64,000 bases of DNA from contig NZ_QDKG01000008.1 in NCBI RefSeq assembly GCF_003076635.1, forward strand, positions 62,001 through 126,000, given 5' to 3'. The number at the start of each line of letters is the position of its first letter. Position 1 is the stretch's first letter. A model generated the notes under the pieces. That model searched no databases. It worked only from the letters and a program-made list of their open reading frames with translations, and was not told the DNA's origin. The DNA comes from Sphingobacterium corticibacter. GTDB lineage: Bacteria > Bacteroidota > Bacteroidia > Sphingobacteriales > Sphingobacteriaceae. The position numbers and the translations under genes were made by a program. Below are positions 15,131-23,699 of this stretch, piece after piece.

Positions 15131-16311
15131 TTTGTTACCTGCTCTTCAAGCAGTGAACAGAAGATGCCGAAGTATCCTTCCGCCATTTTGTCCCAGCTAA
15201 ACTGTGCCAAGGTGTAATCACGAAACTGTTTGCGTAGCGTTGGAATATCTTGCGTGTTATTATCCAAGCGAGCGAGGCTTTCTATCCAGGCAGCGGGATT
15301 TCCCGATTTGACCAAAAATCCATTTTTCTCATGTTGAATGGCGTCTGTAATACCTTCGATTTCGGCCGCGAATACGATGGCGCCGTTACTACTGGCTTCC
15401 AGACAGACCAAGCCAAATCCTTCCATATCGCCAGGTACAGAAATATTGGGCATCATAAAGGCCATCGCTTCGCTCAAAACAATTTGAAGCGCATCTGCCG
15501 AAATTTTGCCTAAATAACTTGCTCTTGCCGAATAGGCAGGATGTTGCAGCAAAGTTCTCAACGCTTGCAGATCGGAAGGGTGACCAAGAAACAGCATCAA
15601 CAGATGCCGCCATCGCGCAGGGATAATGCTAAATAGTCGTTCTTGGGCGGAAATATTCGGCATAAAAGGACCAATCACCAATACATGATACTTCGGATCT
15701 AGGTGCGGAAGTACATCCTTGATAAACCATGAAAACCCTTTTCGCTTCACCGGCCTGCCGAGTAGCACCAAGTATTGCTTTCCAAGTGGTACCTGATGCT
15801 TTTGCAATAGCGCATCGAGTTTTCCCACAGTTCTTTCGTTCGACCATTCATGGTCAATACCGTTCTTGACAACTTGTACCCGACGGCTGTCTACGCCGCG
15901 AGCTACAATCTCTTGCGCGGTAGCTTGGCTCACGGCAATAATTTGATCGAAACGATTGAATCGAGGAAGAATCTTACGCTGATAAAAACCTAAAGGAAAT
16001 ACCACATCCAAGCCGTGTACCGTGACCACTTTTTTCAAATGATCGTATCCGCTGTGGTATAGTGCTAGGCTGGCGATTAGTCCATCATTAAAATGAATAA
16101 TACGAATTTCTGGATGATGGTGTACCAAGTCTAGGATTCGTCTATTTAATTTCCAGAAAAATTGAATAATGGATTCTGATCCTTCATAGACCAATGCATA
16201 CACCTTTGCATATTGATGCATGCGCGTGATCAATTCGTAGCTTTGCTTTTCCATCCCGCCGGTACTTGGTGGGTATTTATGACTTACGAACAGAACGGAA
16301 AATTTACTCAT
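15121..16311 (-). CDS. GT4-family glycosyltransferase
   Basis: A 396-residue retaining glycosyltransferase of GT-B fold. The N-terminal acceptor domain begins SVLFVSHKYPPSTGGMEKQS, a typical glycine-rich loop. The C-terminal nucleotide-sugar domain has GRPVKRKGFSWFI and the E-x7-E motif in EGFGLVCLEASSNG. It is the third gene of a minus-strand operon after another GT4 enzyme and a flippase-like membrane protein, overlapping the latter by 8 nt. Together they suggest synthesis of a surface glycolipid or polysaccharide. Donor and acceptor cannot be deduced. Confidence 0.88.
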   Translation of the reverse strand: MSKFSVLFVSHKYPPSTGGMEKQSYELITRMHQYAKVYALVYEGSESIIQFFWKLNRRILDLVHHHPEIRIIHFNDGLIASLALYHSGYDHLKKVVTVHGLDVVFPLGFYQRKILPRFNRFDQIIAVSQATAQEIVARGVDSRRVQVVKNGIDHEWSNERTVGKLDALLQKHQVPLGKQYLVLLGRPVKRKGFSWFIKDVLPHLDPKYHVLVIGPFMPNISAQERLFSIIPARWRHLLMLFLGHPSDLQALRTLLQHPAYSARASYLGKISADALQIVLSEAMAFMMPNISVPGDMEGFGLVCLEASSNGAIVFAAEIEGITDAIQHEKNGFLVKSGNPAAWIESLARLDNNTQDIPTLRKQFRDYTLAQFSWDKMAEGYFGIFCSLLEEQVTKNS

Positions 16312-17302
16312 GGACGGCGTATGGAGGTTTGATCTGTTTGCTAAAAAAGAAATAAGCGATGCAGCCTATGAGAGCCCACACCAATTGTCGGAATCTGCGT
16401 AGTAACGAAATACTTAACCAGATGACTCCACTTTGTACACCGATGGCGGCGAGTACCACCTTGTTCCCAAATTCTTCTACCCCAATTTGACCGGGAATAA
16501 ATGCTCCTACGCTCTTGATTAGGATCACACCCATATCCATCAGAACTGCTTGCATTATCGCGATATCTATTCCCAAAAATGATAAGATCAGAAAAAATTC
16601 CAGACTGCCTACAACCCAGTGCATCAAGGCAAGAGAATAGGATAAGAAAAATGCTTTCCGATCTGCTCTAACAGTTGTTTTTAAATCGGATAATGTCAGC
16701 AGCATTTTGTTTTTAAATCGATCAATTCTACTAGTTGCTGCGGCTTCTTGTACCAGAGAAGGTGTCGCATCATACGGACGATAGATCCAGTAGAATAATC
16801 CGATCTGTACCGTACATAGCAAGAATAGCAAGATATATAGTGCTGGTCGTGTATTTGTCATCCAGTCCGTTTCTCCAGTTTGATATAGCAGCCAGATGAG
16901 TGCGATAGTCGCTAATAATATTTGAGATAATATCATCGTCATACGGGCGGATACGACCGAGTTCACGGCCGAACGTTCGCTGATTTGGTATTTCTGCAGA
17001 TAATATACTTTGGTCAGATCTCCACCGACTATACTGGTAGGATTAAAAAGCCCGACTGTCTCCCCAACTTGTCGGATGAAGAACAACCGAAAGGTATTTA
17101 TTTTTTTTGAGCCGTCGGCCAATAGCACTTGCCACGATAAGGTGCCCAGGTAGTAGGCGAATGCCGTAAGCGGAAAAACTAGCAAAGTACGAAATCCTAC
17201 TACCGATAACGTGCCGAAGACGGATCTGAAATCTGTTTGATACAGGAACAGTACCATGCAAAAACAGACTGTGATAATGATGATATACTTGATAATATGC
17301 AT
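16304..17302 (-). CDS. UPF0104/LPG-synthase-TM family integral membrane protein
   Basis: A 332-residue membrane protein with about eight hydrophobic segments, from YIIIITVCFCMVLFLYQTDF to LVWALIGCIAYFFF. Family features include NPTSIVGGDLTKVYYL and SVGAFIPGQIGVEEFGNK, the pattern of flippase-like domains related to the membrane part of MprF. It starts within the stop codon of the upstream glycosyltransferase (TAATG) and overlaps the next by 8 nt. In such operons the protein is thought to act in lipid or lipid-linked sugar translocation; this is inferred. Confidence 0.82.
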   Translation of the reverse strand: MHIIKYIIIITVCFCMVLFLYQTDFRSVFGTLSVVGFRTLLVFPLTAFAYYLGTLSWQVLLADGSKKINTFRLFFIRQVGETVGLFNPTSIVGGDLTKVYYLQKYQISERSAVNSVVSARMTMILSQILLATIALIWLLYQTGETDWMTNTRPALYILLFLLCTVQIGLFYWIYRPYDATPSLVQEAAATSRIDRFKNKMLLTLSDLKTTVRADRKAFFLSYSLALMHWVVGSLEFFLILSFLGIDIAIMQAVLMDMGVILIKSVGAFIPGQIGVEEFGNKVVLAAIGVQSGVIWLSISLLRRFRQLVWALIGCIAYFFFSKQIKPPYAVHE

Positions 17303-18477
17303 TAACTAGCTTTTCCTATCCATTTAGCCTCTTTTTTACCGGCCAATTGCGCTACATCATCAAAGTATCGATTCGCCAACGTGTCCCAGTTCAGTTGTTG
17401 CACTGTTGCCAATCCGTTAGCACGGATCTGGCCATGCAATTCCGGATCTTCTAAGAGTTTCCTGATGTAGCGTAGATATTCTTCTGGATTCATCGGGTCG
17501 CATTTAAACCCGTCTATTCCGTGTGAAACTAAGTCGGCACTGCCACCACCATTAGCAATCACACAGGGTAAACCAGAAGCCATTGCTTCGGTGACCACGT
17601 TGCCATAGGTTTCTGAGATCGATGGGAAAACAAATATATCGGCCGATGCGTATAAAGTAGCTAAAGCTTCGTGATGTTGCTTGCCCAAAAAGTAAGCATA
17701 AGGCATTTGCCGCTGCATATCTTTCATGGCTGGCCCATCGCCAGCAATAATTAGATTATATGGTAGTGATTGCGTATCAATTAGACAGGCCAAGCTTATC
17801 AGTGCTTGTACGTTTTTCTCCCAGACTAGTCGACTGGCGAACAAGATATTTTTACGATTATTCCCCGTTACCTTCTGGATAAATTTACAATCACGATGTG
17901 CCGGGTTAAACAGCTTTACATTGATACCGCGTTGCCATAGCTTCATGTGTTTTGGATTGATGCCAATCTGTTCTAAGCTGCGCAGCATACTTGGAGTGGG
18001 CACATAAATCTTATCACAGCTATTGTAAAAACGGAGCATCGCTCCAGCCATCCAATTCATGACGGGTTTTACCAAAAAAGGCAAATTCTTAAAGTAATAG
18101 GGGATGTAAGCTAAGAAATGAGTGTGATAAATGCTGATCACCGGAATATTTCTTTTTTGCGCGTAGCGCAATGCAAAGAAGCCCAATGCCGATGGCGTGG
18201 TGATGTGAATAACATCAGGAGCAAACTCATCTAGTTGGGTGTAAAGATGCTGTTTCGTCAAAGCAGGTAGTGCCAGAGAATAATCGTCATTGACTGGAAG
18301 GCGTAATCGCGGAGTTTTTACAGATTTGAAATCTCTAAATTGCTCCGGGCCATTCCCATAGACGAATAGATAAGAGAACTCGTTCCGGTCTATGCGGTCG
18401 ATGAGCTGAAAAAATGTACGAGCGGCTCCATCAAAGTCTTTGATCAGGATCTCTGCAAATAGCGCAACTTTTATCAT
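17302..18477 (-). CDS. GT4-family glycosyltransferase, first gene of the operon
   Basis: A 391-residue GT-B enzyme. N-terminal domain: MIKVALFAEILIKDFDGAAR and VIHITTPSALGFFALRYAQK. Nucleotide-sugar domain: NILFASRLVWEKNVQALISL, then IIAGDGPAMKDMQRQ and the E-x7-E motif SETYGNVVTEAMASGLP. It resembles alpha-mannosyl- and SQD2-type lipid glycosyltransferases. It is upstream in a tight operon with the UPF0104 protein and a second GT4 enzyme. The 161-bp gap to the divergent EEP gene contains a perfect 9-bp inverted repeat (18551-18575). Confidence 0.88.
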   Translation of the reverse strand: MIKVALFAEILIKDFDGAARTFFQLIDRIDRNEFSYLFVYGNGPEQFRDFKSVKTPRLRLPVNDDYSLALPALTKQHLYTQLDEFAPDVIHITTPSALGFFALRYAQKRNIPVISIYHTHFLAYIPYYFKNLPFLVKPVMNWMAGAMLRFYNSCDKIYVPTPSMLRSLEQIGINPKHMKLWQRGINVKLFNPAHRDCKFIQKVTGNNRKNILFASRLVWEKNVQALISLACLIDTQSLPYNLIIAGDGPAMKDMQRQMPYAYFLGKQHHEALATLYASADIFVFPSISETYGNVVTEAMASGLPCVIANGGGSADLVSHGIDGFKCDPMNPEEYLRYIRKLLEDPELHGQIRANGLATVQQLNWDTLANRYFDDVAQLAGKKEAKWIGKAS

Positions 18478-18550
18478 AGGCTGTAAGCGTATTTTATAAA
18501 TCTACCTTCTGAATATTACTTGTAGATGTTGCTAGTGTTAAACTTTAATG

Positions 18551-18575
18551 AATAAACTATTCGCGGTAGTTTATT
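18551..18575. promoter_or_regulatory. Operator-like inverted repeat in a divergent intergenic region
   Basis: AATAAACTA (18551-18559) and TAGTTTATT (18567-18575) around TTCGCGG. It sits midway between the divergent glycosyltransferase operon and EEP gene and is not followed by a T run, so it is more likely an operator than a terminator. Confidence 0.4.
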
Positions 18576-18638
18576 GTTAGTATATTAGAGGGTGGTAAAT
18601 TAAGTGAAATATTAACAGCAAATTAGTATAAAAGTCAT

Positions 18639-19664
18639 ATGAGTTTTATCACTTTGGTAATAGAACAACACCTTAAAGTCATGACATGGACGAGTGTTTT
18701 TATTCCGTACGAGCGTTGGCGCCTCATCGTGGGTATTTTGCTCATTTTTGGTATTATGATTTGGTACATGGTGAATTACAAGCGTGCAACCGCGCGGAAT
18801 ACCTACGTGTACAGTGTGCAGCACGAATTGACAGATGCACATGCAGGCAGCCTCAATTTGTTGACTTATAATATTGCTGGATTGCCCCAAGTGATCTCAA
18901 GTGCCAAGACGCCTCGTGCCGAAAGTATTCGTGCGATTGGATTAAAAGTCGATCAGTTTGATCTGATCAATGTACAAGAGGATTTTCACTACAACGTGGA
19001 TCTCTATCAATATAATCAGCATCCTTTCCGTACGGAGACCAAAGGCAAAGTGCCTTTTGGAGATGGACTGAATACGCTGTCCAAATATCCGATAATGGAA
19101 ATTCGTCGTGTTCCTTGGCTACACTGTAGTGGTACAGATTGCCTTACGCCTAAAGGTTTTGCTTACATGCGCGTACAACTTGCTAAAGACGTATTTCTCG
19201 ATTTATACAATATGCATGCTACTGCACATACTAATAAAGCCGCTCTCCAAGCGCGAAGACATAATATGGAGCAGCTGGCAGCATATATCAATACGCATTC
19301 GGAAGGCAATCCACTAATCGTGATGGGCGATTTCAATGCGCATTATGCTTTTATGGGAGATAACATTCATGATTTCAAAAAGAAAACAGGTGTGGTCGAT
19401 CCTTGGGTCGATTTTTTTCTGGAGGGTAAAATACCAGAGCCTTATGCCGACTTTATGATTCCACACAAGTTGGAGCTAAAGCCCGAGGTAGAATCAATCG
19501 ACAAGATATTATATCGCCACGGAAAGGATGTAAAATTAATTCCTAAAAGCTATGCTATCGAAGATGATTTGTTTTCGACTGATGATGGCGAACACCTAAG
19601 CGATCACTTGGCTATATCGTTAAAGTTAGATTGGGAATTTATTGGTCATAATTCTAAAAATTAG
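18639..19664 (+). CDS. Membrane-anchored endonuclease/exonuclease/phosphatase (EEP) family protein
   Basis: A 341-residue protein. A membrane helix (~30-46, LIVGILLIFGIMIWYMV) is followed by an EEP domain: LNLLTYNIAGLP, the metal-binding Glu in LINVQED, MGDFNAH, and the terminal GEHLSDHLAI with the catalytic Asp-His. The set fits Mg-dependent phosphodiesterases such as sphingomyelinase-like or phosphatase members rather than exonuclease III. As the domain follows the helix it is probably on the periplasmic side. Substrate unknown; adjacency to lipid-glycan genes hints at a membrane lipid. Its stop overlaps that of the converging aminotransferase by 4 nt. Confidence 0.82.
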   Translation: MSFITLVIEQHLKVMTWTSVFIPYERWRLIVGILLIFGIMIWYMVNYKRATARNTYVYSVQHELTDAHAGSLNLLTYNIAGLPQVISSAKTPRAESIRAIGLKVDQFDLINVQEDFHYNVDLYQYNQHPFRTETKGKVPFGDGLNTLSKYPIMEIRRVPWLHCSGTDCLTPKGFAYMRVQLAKDVFLDLYNMHATAHTNKAALQARRHNMEQLAAYINTHSEGNPLIVMGDFNAHYAFMGDNIHDFKKKTGVVDPWVDFFLEGKIPEPYADFMIPHKLELKPEVESIDKILYRHGKDVKLIPKSYAIEDDLFSTDDGEHLSDHLAISLKLDWEFIGHNSKN

Positions 19665-20851
19665 CCAATAACCTCGCGTATTCCAGCTAGAATCACAGCG
19701 CAGGCTTGATCTATCTCTGCTTCCGATATGGTGAGCGGTGGCGCTAATCGAAGTGCCGTTTCGCAATGCAAATACCAATCAATCATCACACCTCGTGCTG
19801 CACAATAGTTGCTCACACCATAGACCTGATCGAATGTTTCCAGTTGCAGGCACATCATCAATCCGAGTCCGCGGATTTCTTTAACTTGAGGAATATCTAA
19901 TGCTTTTCTAAAGCGATCCGCTTTAGCAGCTACCTGCTCTACTAATTTTTCCTCTTGAATCACTGACAAGGAAGCAAGCGCTGCAGCACAGCTTACGGGA
20001 TGCCCACCGAAGGTGGTAATATGACCCAACATGGGATTGTCTTTAAAAACGTCCATCATGTGTTTGGGTGCGACGAATGCGCCTAAAGGCATGCCGCCTC
20101 CAATTCCTTTTGCTAGCATTAATACATCGGGAACCATACCAAAGTGCTCAAAGGCAAACATTTTTCCGGTGCGGCCGAATCCCGTTTGGATTTCATCAAA
20201 GATGAGCAATGTACCCATTTCGGTACATTTTGCGCGGAGCGCCTGCATATATGCTGCCGTTGGTACACGTACACCAGCCTCGCCTTGTATCGGCTCGATA
20301 ATGACGGCGGCAGTCTCTGTTGTTATCAAATCAAGATCAGCAATCGCACCAAAATCGATGAAAGATATTTCAGGAAGGAGTGGAGCATACGCATGATGAT
20401 AATCTTCATTGCCAATTAAGCTCAACGCACCTTGGGTACTTCCGTGATAGGCCTTGCGAGCCGCGATGATTTGCCTTCTACCGGTAAATTTCTTCGCGAG
20501 TTTCATGGCGCCTTCTACCGACTCGGCGCCGGAGTTGGTAAGGTACACGGAGCCAAAAGAGGAAGGTAGACAAGACAAGAGTTCAGTCGCAAAGTGCACT
20601 TGCGGCGCTTGAACAAATTCGCCATATACCGTGACATGTAGGTATTTGTCTAATTGTCTTTGAATCGCTTCGATCACTTTCGGATGCCGATGGCCTATAT
20701 TGCTCACATTGAAACCTGATACCAGATCCATGTATTGCTGCCCATCAGGGCCATAAAGATAGATCCCTTCCGCTTTAGCGATTTCTACTAACCGAGGTGA
20801 ATTGGAAGTCTGTGCCGTATTACGGAGGAAAAGTTCTCTATTGCTGATCAT
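19661..20851 (-). CDS. Class-III PLP aminotransferase (acetylornithine/ornithine aminotransferase-like)
   Basis: A 396-residue fold-type I aminotransferase. Seen: YLTNSGAESVEGAMKLAKK (phosphate-binding region), AYHGSTQGALSL, the cofactor-ring Asp in LLIFDEIQTGFGRTGKMFAF, and the PLP lysine in MLAKGIGGGMPLGAF. Length and motifs suit the ornithine/acetylornithine/4-aminobutyrate group, but no other arginine or polyamine gene is near, so I give no symbol. A -7 box (20857-20864) lies only 6 nt before the start codon, and no Shine-Dalgarno sequence is seen, suggesting a leaderless mRNA. The 3' end overlaps the converging EEP gene by 4 nt. Confidence 0.9.
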   Translation of the reverse strand: MISNRELFLRNTAQTSNSPRLVEIAKAEGIYLYGPDGQQYMDLVSGFNVSNIGHRHPKVIEAIQRQLDKYLHVTVYGEFVQAPQVHFATELLSCLPSSFGSVYLTNSGAESVEGAMKLAKKFTGRRQIIAARKAYHGSTQGALSLIGNEDYHHAYAPLLPEISFIDFGAIADLDLITTETAAVIIEPIQGEAGVRVPTAAYMQALRAKCTEMGTLLIFDEIQTGFGRTGKMFAFEHFGMVPDVLMLAKGIGGGMPLGAFVAPKHMMDVFKDNPMLGHITTFGGHPVSCAAALASLSVIQEEKLVEQVAAKADRFRKALDIPQVKEIRGLGLMMCLQLETFDQVYGVSNYCAARGVMIDWYLHCETALRLAPPLTISEAEIDQACAVILAGIREVIG

Positions 20852-20856
20852 AGTTG

Positions 20857-20864
20857 CAAAGGTA
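20857..20864 (-). promoter_or_regulatory. -7 box immediately before the aminotransferase start
   Basis: Minus-strand TACCTTTG matches TAnnTTTG. Transcription would start at about 20851, the A of the ATG. A clear -33 box was not seen. Confidence 0.5.
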
Positions 20865-20879
20865 CATGCCCTAAAACAA

Positions 20880-20905
20880 AGAAAGAAGCTTTGGAGCTTC
20901 TTTCT
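20880..20905 (-). terminator. Terminator of the transketolase-sigma operon
   Basis: Perfect 10-bp arms AGAAAGAAGC (20880-20889) and GCTTCTTTCT (20896-20905) overlapping the last codon of the 138-residue protein gene. Confidence 0.7.
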
Positions 20906-21320
20906 ATCTATTTTGTCGGCTTTGCCATTCTCGGTAAAGCATATCTTTGAACTCTTGCTCTACCATAAAAAATTGCGATGCTCGCGCAGCACCAATTACT
21001 TCAGCAAATTTGTTGCGATATTGTTTCTTCAACTCCACTTCTTTACTATCGAACTCGATCATATCGCTATTCTGATGTTCGTGCTGATGAGATCGTAGGT
21101 TAGATTTGGCAGATTTTATGTTCTGCATACTTTTACTATACTGATTGTAGAGCGGGAAAAAACGCTGCGCTTCTGATGTCGTGATGTTCAGATGCTTGGT
21201 AATATAAGCTATCTTTTGGTTTTCAATCTTCTCAAAACGATCGTCGCTCTGAGCTGTAGCGGTCAACAGCATACTACAGGATACGAATAAGGTCAATAAA
21301 ATTTGATTCAAACGGATCAT
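20904..21320 (-). CDS. Small exported protein at the end of the sigma-factor operon
   Basis: A 138-residue protein with a signal peptide (LNQILLTLFVSCSMLLTATAQS, cut near Ala-Gln). The mature part is helical and charged, with IAYITKHLNITTSEAQRFFPLYNQY, a pattern common to Bacteroidota periplasmic proteins that resemble Spy/CpxP-like sensors. Its start overlaps the stop of the putative anti-sigma gene by 1 nt. I infer a periplasmic partner of the sigma/anti-sigma pair, perhaps sensing envelope stress; no catalytic motif is visible. Confidence 0.7.
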   Translation of the reverse strand: MIRLNQILLTLFVSCSMLLTATAQSDDRFEKIENQKIAYITKHLNITTSEAQRFFPLYNQYSKSMQNIKSAKSNLRSHQHEHQNSDMIEFDSKEVELKKQYRNKFAEVIGAARASQFFMVEQEFKDMLYREWQSRQNR

Positions 21321-22102
21321 TATAACATGTGTTTTATATAAGCTTCTAAATCTTTGTCTTCCAGTTCTGAGCAGCGCACTTCATCCTCATCTTGTTCTTG
21401 GTCACTAGCATAGATATAATCTACGTAATAATGCAAATCATCGCTATCATTATTAGAAGCAATATAATCGACTAACTCATCATCCGATATGGCAGACAAG
21501 GAGGTCTCTGCAACAGCGGTCTGCACAACAGGTGACGTTGCTTCATCAGAATTTTGCCCAAAATATGCACCAATAGATAATACGCATAGCAAACAAGCTG
21601 CTGCTGCGGTATATTTGATCCACGGCCGGATAGAAATTACCTTAGCCGGTTCGGGATTATTTTCCAGAGCAGAAGATTCGCTGGCAATACGTTCTTTGAT
21701 TCGAGTACTCAAAGAATCGAAGTACTGGCTGTCCACTTGGAAAGTGTTCTCTTTATGCGTACCAACGAGCGTGTCAAGTTTTACAGCGGATGAGATTTGC
21801 TGTTCTGCCTCGGCAAAATAGTCCGCGGGGATATCAAAACCAGATGCTTTTCTCTCTGATAAAATTTCTTCTAAAGAAATGCGTAGTTTGATTTGTTCGG
21901 AAAGATCTTCGAAATAGGTGGGAGAAATACTGGAGTCAGACAACGGTACATCATCTCCGACAAAAGGTAATTGGCATACACGCTTGATATGTGCAGCGGC
22001 TTCTTCAAAGTAATCGGAGGGCACCGTGAAGGGGTTTACAGCACGGAAATCGGGAAGTTCTCCTCCTTCAAGATTGTCGTCGTATGTGTTGATTTCCTTC
22101 AT
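21320..22102 (-). CDS. Single-pass membrane protein with four 32-residue repeats, probable anti-sigma factor
   Basis: A 260-residue protein directly after an ECF sigma gene. The N-terminal ~145 residues contain four copies of a repeat with core (V/I)PxxYFxxAxxxI; the Tyr-Phe pairs fall at 31, 63, 95 and 127, exactly 32 residues apart. A single membrane helix follows (~162-183, IKYTAAAACLLCVLSIGAYF), then an acidic tail (DQEQDEDEVRCSELEDKDLE). Topology would put the repeats in the cytoplasm, where an anti-sigma domain should be. No zinc-binding anti-sigma motif is present. The anti-sigma role comes from operon position and topology. Confidence 0.65.
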   Translation of the reverse strand: MKEINTYDDNLEGGELPDFRAVNPFTVPSDYFEEAAAHIKRVCQLPFVGDDVPLSDSSISPTYFEDLSEQIKLRISLEEILSERKASGFDIPADYFAEAEQQISSAVKLDTLVGTHKENTFQVDSQYFDSLSTRIKERIASESSALENNPEPAKVISIRPWIKYTAAAACLLCVLSIGAYFGQNSDEATSPVVQTAVAETSLSAISDDELVDYIASNNDSDDLHYYVDYIYASDQEQDEDEVRCSELEDKDLEAYIKHML

Positions 22103-22136
22103 AATAAGTCTATAGAGTGAACCGCTTCGAAAAGGT

Positions 22137-22682
22137 TTAATCGTTTGATCGAAAAAAAAGTTCTATTTTCTTCACCGCTAAATGGTATGACGCTTTAAGC
22201 GCCCCTACGCTAGTCCCCACAATCTCTGATATTTCTTCGTATTTAAGATCTTCGAAATATTTCATATTAAATACCAAGCGTTGTTTCTCTGGCAATTTAA
22301 GCAAGGCTTGTTGCAACTTCATCTGTGCCACATCCCCATTGAAGTAAGAGGAAGCAGTCAGCGTGCTCGACAGGTAGGACGAGTCCTCTTCATCTAACGA
22401 GACATGTTGTCTCTGCTTCTTCTTATTCAAAAAGGTGATACATTCATTCGTGGCAATACGATAAAGCCACGTGTATAGTTGGGAATCTTCTCTAAACTTT
22501 TCCAAATTGCGCCATACCTTCACAAAAACATCTTGCACCACATCGTCAGCATCGTCATGATCGATAACCATACGGCGTACGTGCCAATATATTTTCTGTT
22601 GGTATTTTTTGAGTAGCAGATTGAAGGCTTCTTCTCTCGTATTCTCGTTGGCAAACTTGGCTATTATTAGATCGTCTTCCAT
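22137..22682 (-). CDS. ECF-type RNA polymerase sigma factor
   Basis: A 181-residue extracytoplasmic-function sigma factor. Region 2: DHDDADDVVQDVFVKVWRNL and LYTWLYRIATNECITFLNKK (core binding and -10 recognition). Region 4: LPEKQRLVFNMKYFEDLKYE and EISEIVGTSVGALKASYHLA (-35 helix-turn-helix). The gene starts 3 nt after the transketolase C-terminal subunit stop, which suggests co-transcription, and 34 nt before the putative anti-sigma gene. It probably controls an envelope or stress regulon; its target promoters cannot be seen here. Confidence 0.93.
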   Translation of the reverse strand: MEDDLIIAKFANENTREEAFNLLLKKYQQKIYWHVRRMVIDHDDADDVVQDVFVKVWRNLEKFREDSQLYTWLYRIATNECITFLNKKKQRQHVSLDEEDSSYLSSTLTASSYFNGDVAQMKLQQALLKLPEKQRLVFNMKYFEDLKYEEISEIVGTSVGALKASYHLAVKKIELFFRSND

Positions 22683-22685
22683 ATA

Positions 22686-23639
22686 TTATTTACGCGTTAT
22701 TACTTTGCGTGCAGCGGCAACAATCGCAGCAGCGTTCAGGCCATACTTATCCATCAATTCGTCTGGTTTGCCTGATTCGCCAAAGCTATCATCCACTGCT
22801 ACGTATTCCTGTGGACTCGGTAATTGGCGTGCCAATACTTGTGCAACGCTATCACCTAGGCCGCCTAGTCTATTGTGCTCTTCTGCTGTCACGACACACT
22901 TAGTTTTCGCGACAGAAGCCAAGATCGCTTCTTCGTCCAAAGGTTTGATGGTGTGAATATTGATAATCTCTGCCGAAATACCCAATTTTTCCAATTCTTC
23001 ACCGGCTTGGATTGCTTCCCATACCAAGTGTCCGGTAGCGACGATAGTCACATCCGTACCTTCGTTCAGCATGACTGCTTTTCCAATGACGAATTCTTGA
23101 TCTGCAGGCGTAAAGTTTGGCACGACGGGACGGCCAAAACGCAAATAGGTAGGTCCCACATGATCTACCAACGCTAATGTAGCCGCTTTTGTTTGGTTGA
23201 AGTCACAAGTGTTGATCACCGTCATGCCTGGCAACATTTTCATCAAACCAATATCTTCTAGTATCTGGTGCGTTGCTCCGTCTTCTCCCAAGGTTAATCC
23301 GGCATGTGAAGCACAGATCTTCACGTTTTTGCCCGAATAGGCAATAGATTGACGAATCTGATCGTAGACGCGGCCGGTAGAGAAATTAGCAAATGTTCCC
23401 GTGAAAGGAATCTTGTCACCAATGGTCAATCCCGCAGCGATCCCCATCATATTAGCCTCAGCGATACCGATTTGAAAGAATCGCTCTGGAAATTCTTTGA
23501 TGAAATCATTCATCTTCAACGAACCAATAAGGTCGGCACATAGTGCCACTACGTTTTCGTTCTTTTTTCCCGCTTCCAAAAGACCTGCGCCAAAGCCCGA
23601 ACGTGTATCCTTTGATTCTGTATATGTGTATTTTTTCAT
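22686..23639 (-). CDS. Transketolase, C-terminal (Pyr-domain) subunit
   Basis: A 317-residue half of a split transketolase, carrying the pyrimidine-binding and C-terminal domains: KDTRSGFGAGLLEAGKKNEN, RFFQIGIAEANMMGIAAGLT (with the TPP-activating Glu), and EDGATHQILEDIGLMKMLPG. With the N-terminal subunit it would move two-carbon units between sugar phosphates in the non-oxidative pentose phosphate pathway. The subunits are 60 bp apart. Split forms are known in several bacteria and archaea, so this is not a frameshift: both halves have their own start and complete domain borders. An ECF sigma gene follows after 3 nt. Confidence 0.92.
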   Translation of the reverse strand: MKKYTYTESKDTRSGFGAGLLEAGKKNENVVALCADLIGSLKMNDFIKEFPERFFQIGIAEANMMGIAAGLTIGDKIPFTGTFANFSTGRVYDQIRQSIAYSGKNVKICASHAGLTLGEDGATHQILEDIGLMKMLPGMTVINTCDFNQTKAATLALVDHVGPTYLRFGRPVVPNFTPADQEFVIGKAVMLNEGTDVTIVATGHLVWEAIQAGEELEKLGISAEIINIHTIKPLDEEAILASVAKTKCVVTAEEHNRLGGLGDSVAQVLARQLPSPQEYVAVDDSFGESGKPDELMDKYGLNAAAIVAAARKVITRK

Positions 23640-23699
23640 GTCTTCTTTACTGTTCTGATTTGTTTAGTGATCCGATAGATAATAGTCGTATTGTATCGA

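Noticed and set aside
19661..19664. Overlapping stop codons of converging genes as an annotation error
   Set aside because: Both frames show complete C-terminal family motifs; a 4-bp convergent overlap (TTAG) is simply compact.
23640..23699. Frameshift or pseudogene explanation for the two transketolase halves
   Set aside because: Each half has complete domain borders and its own start, with a 60-bp gap; split transketolases are known.
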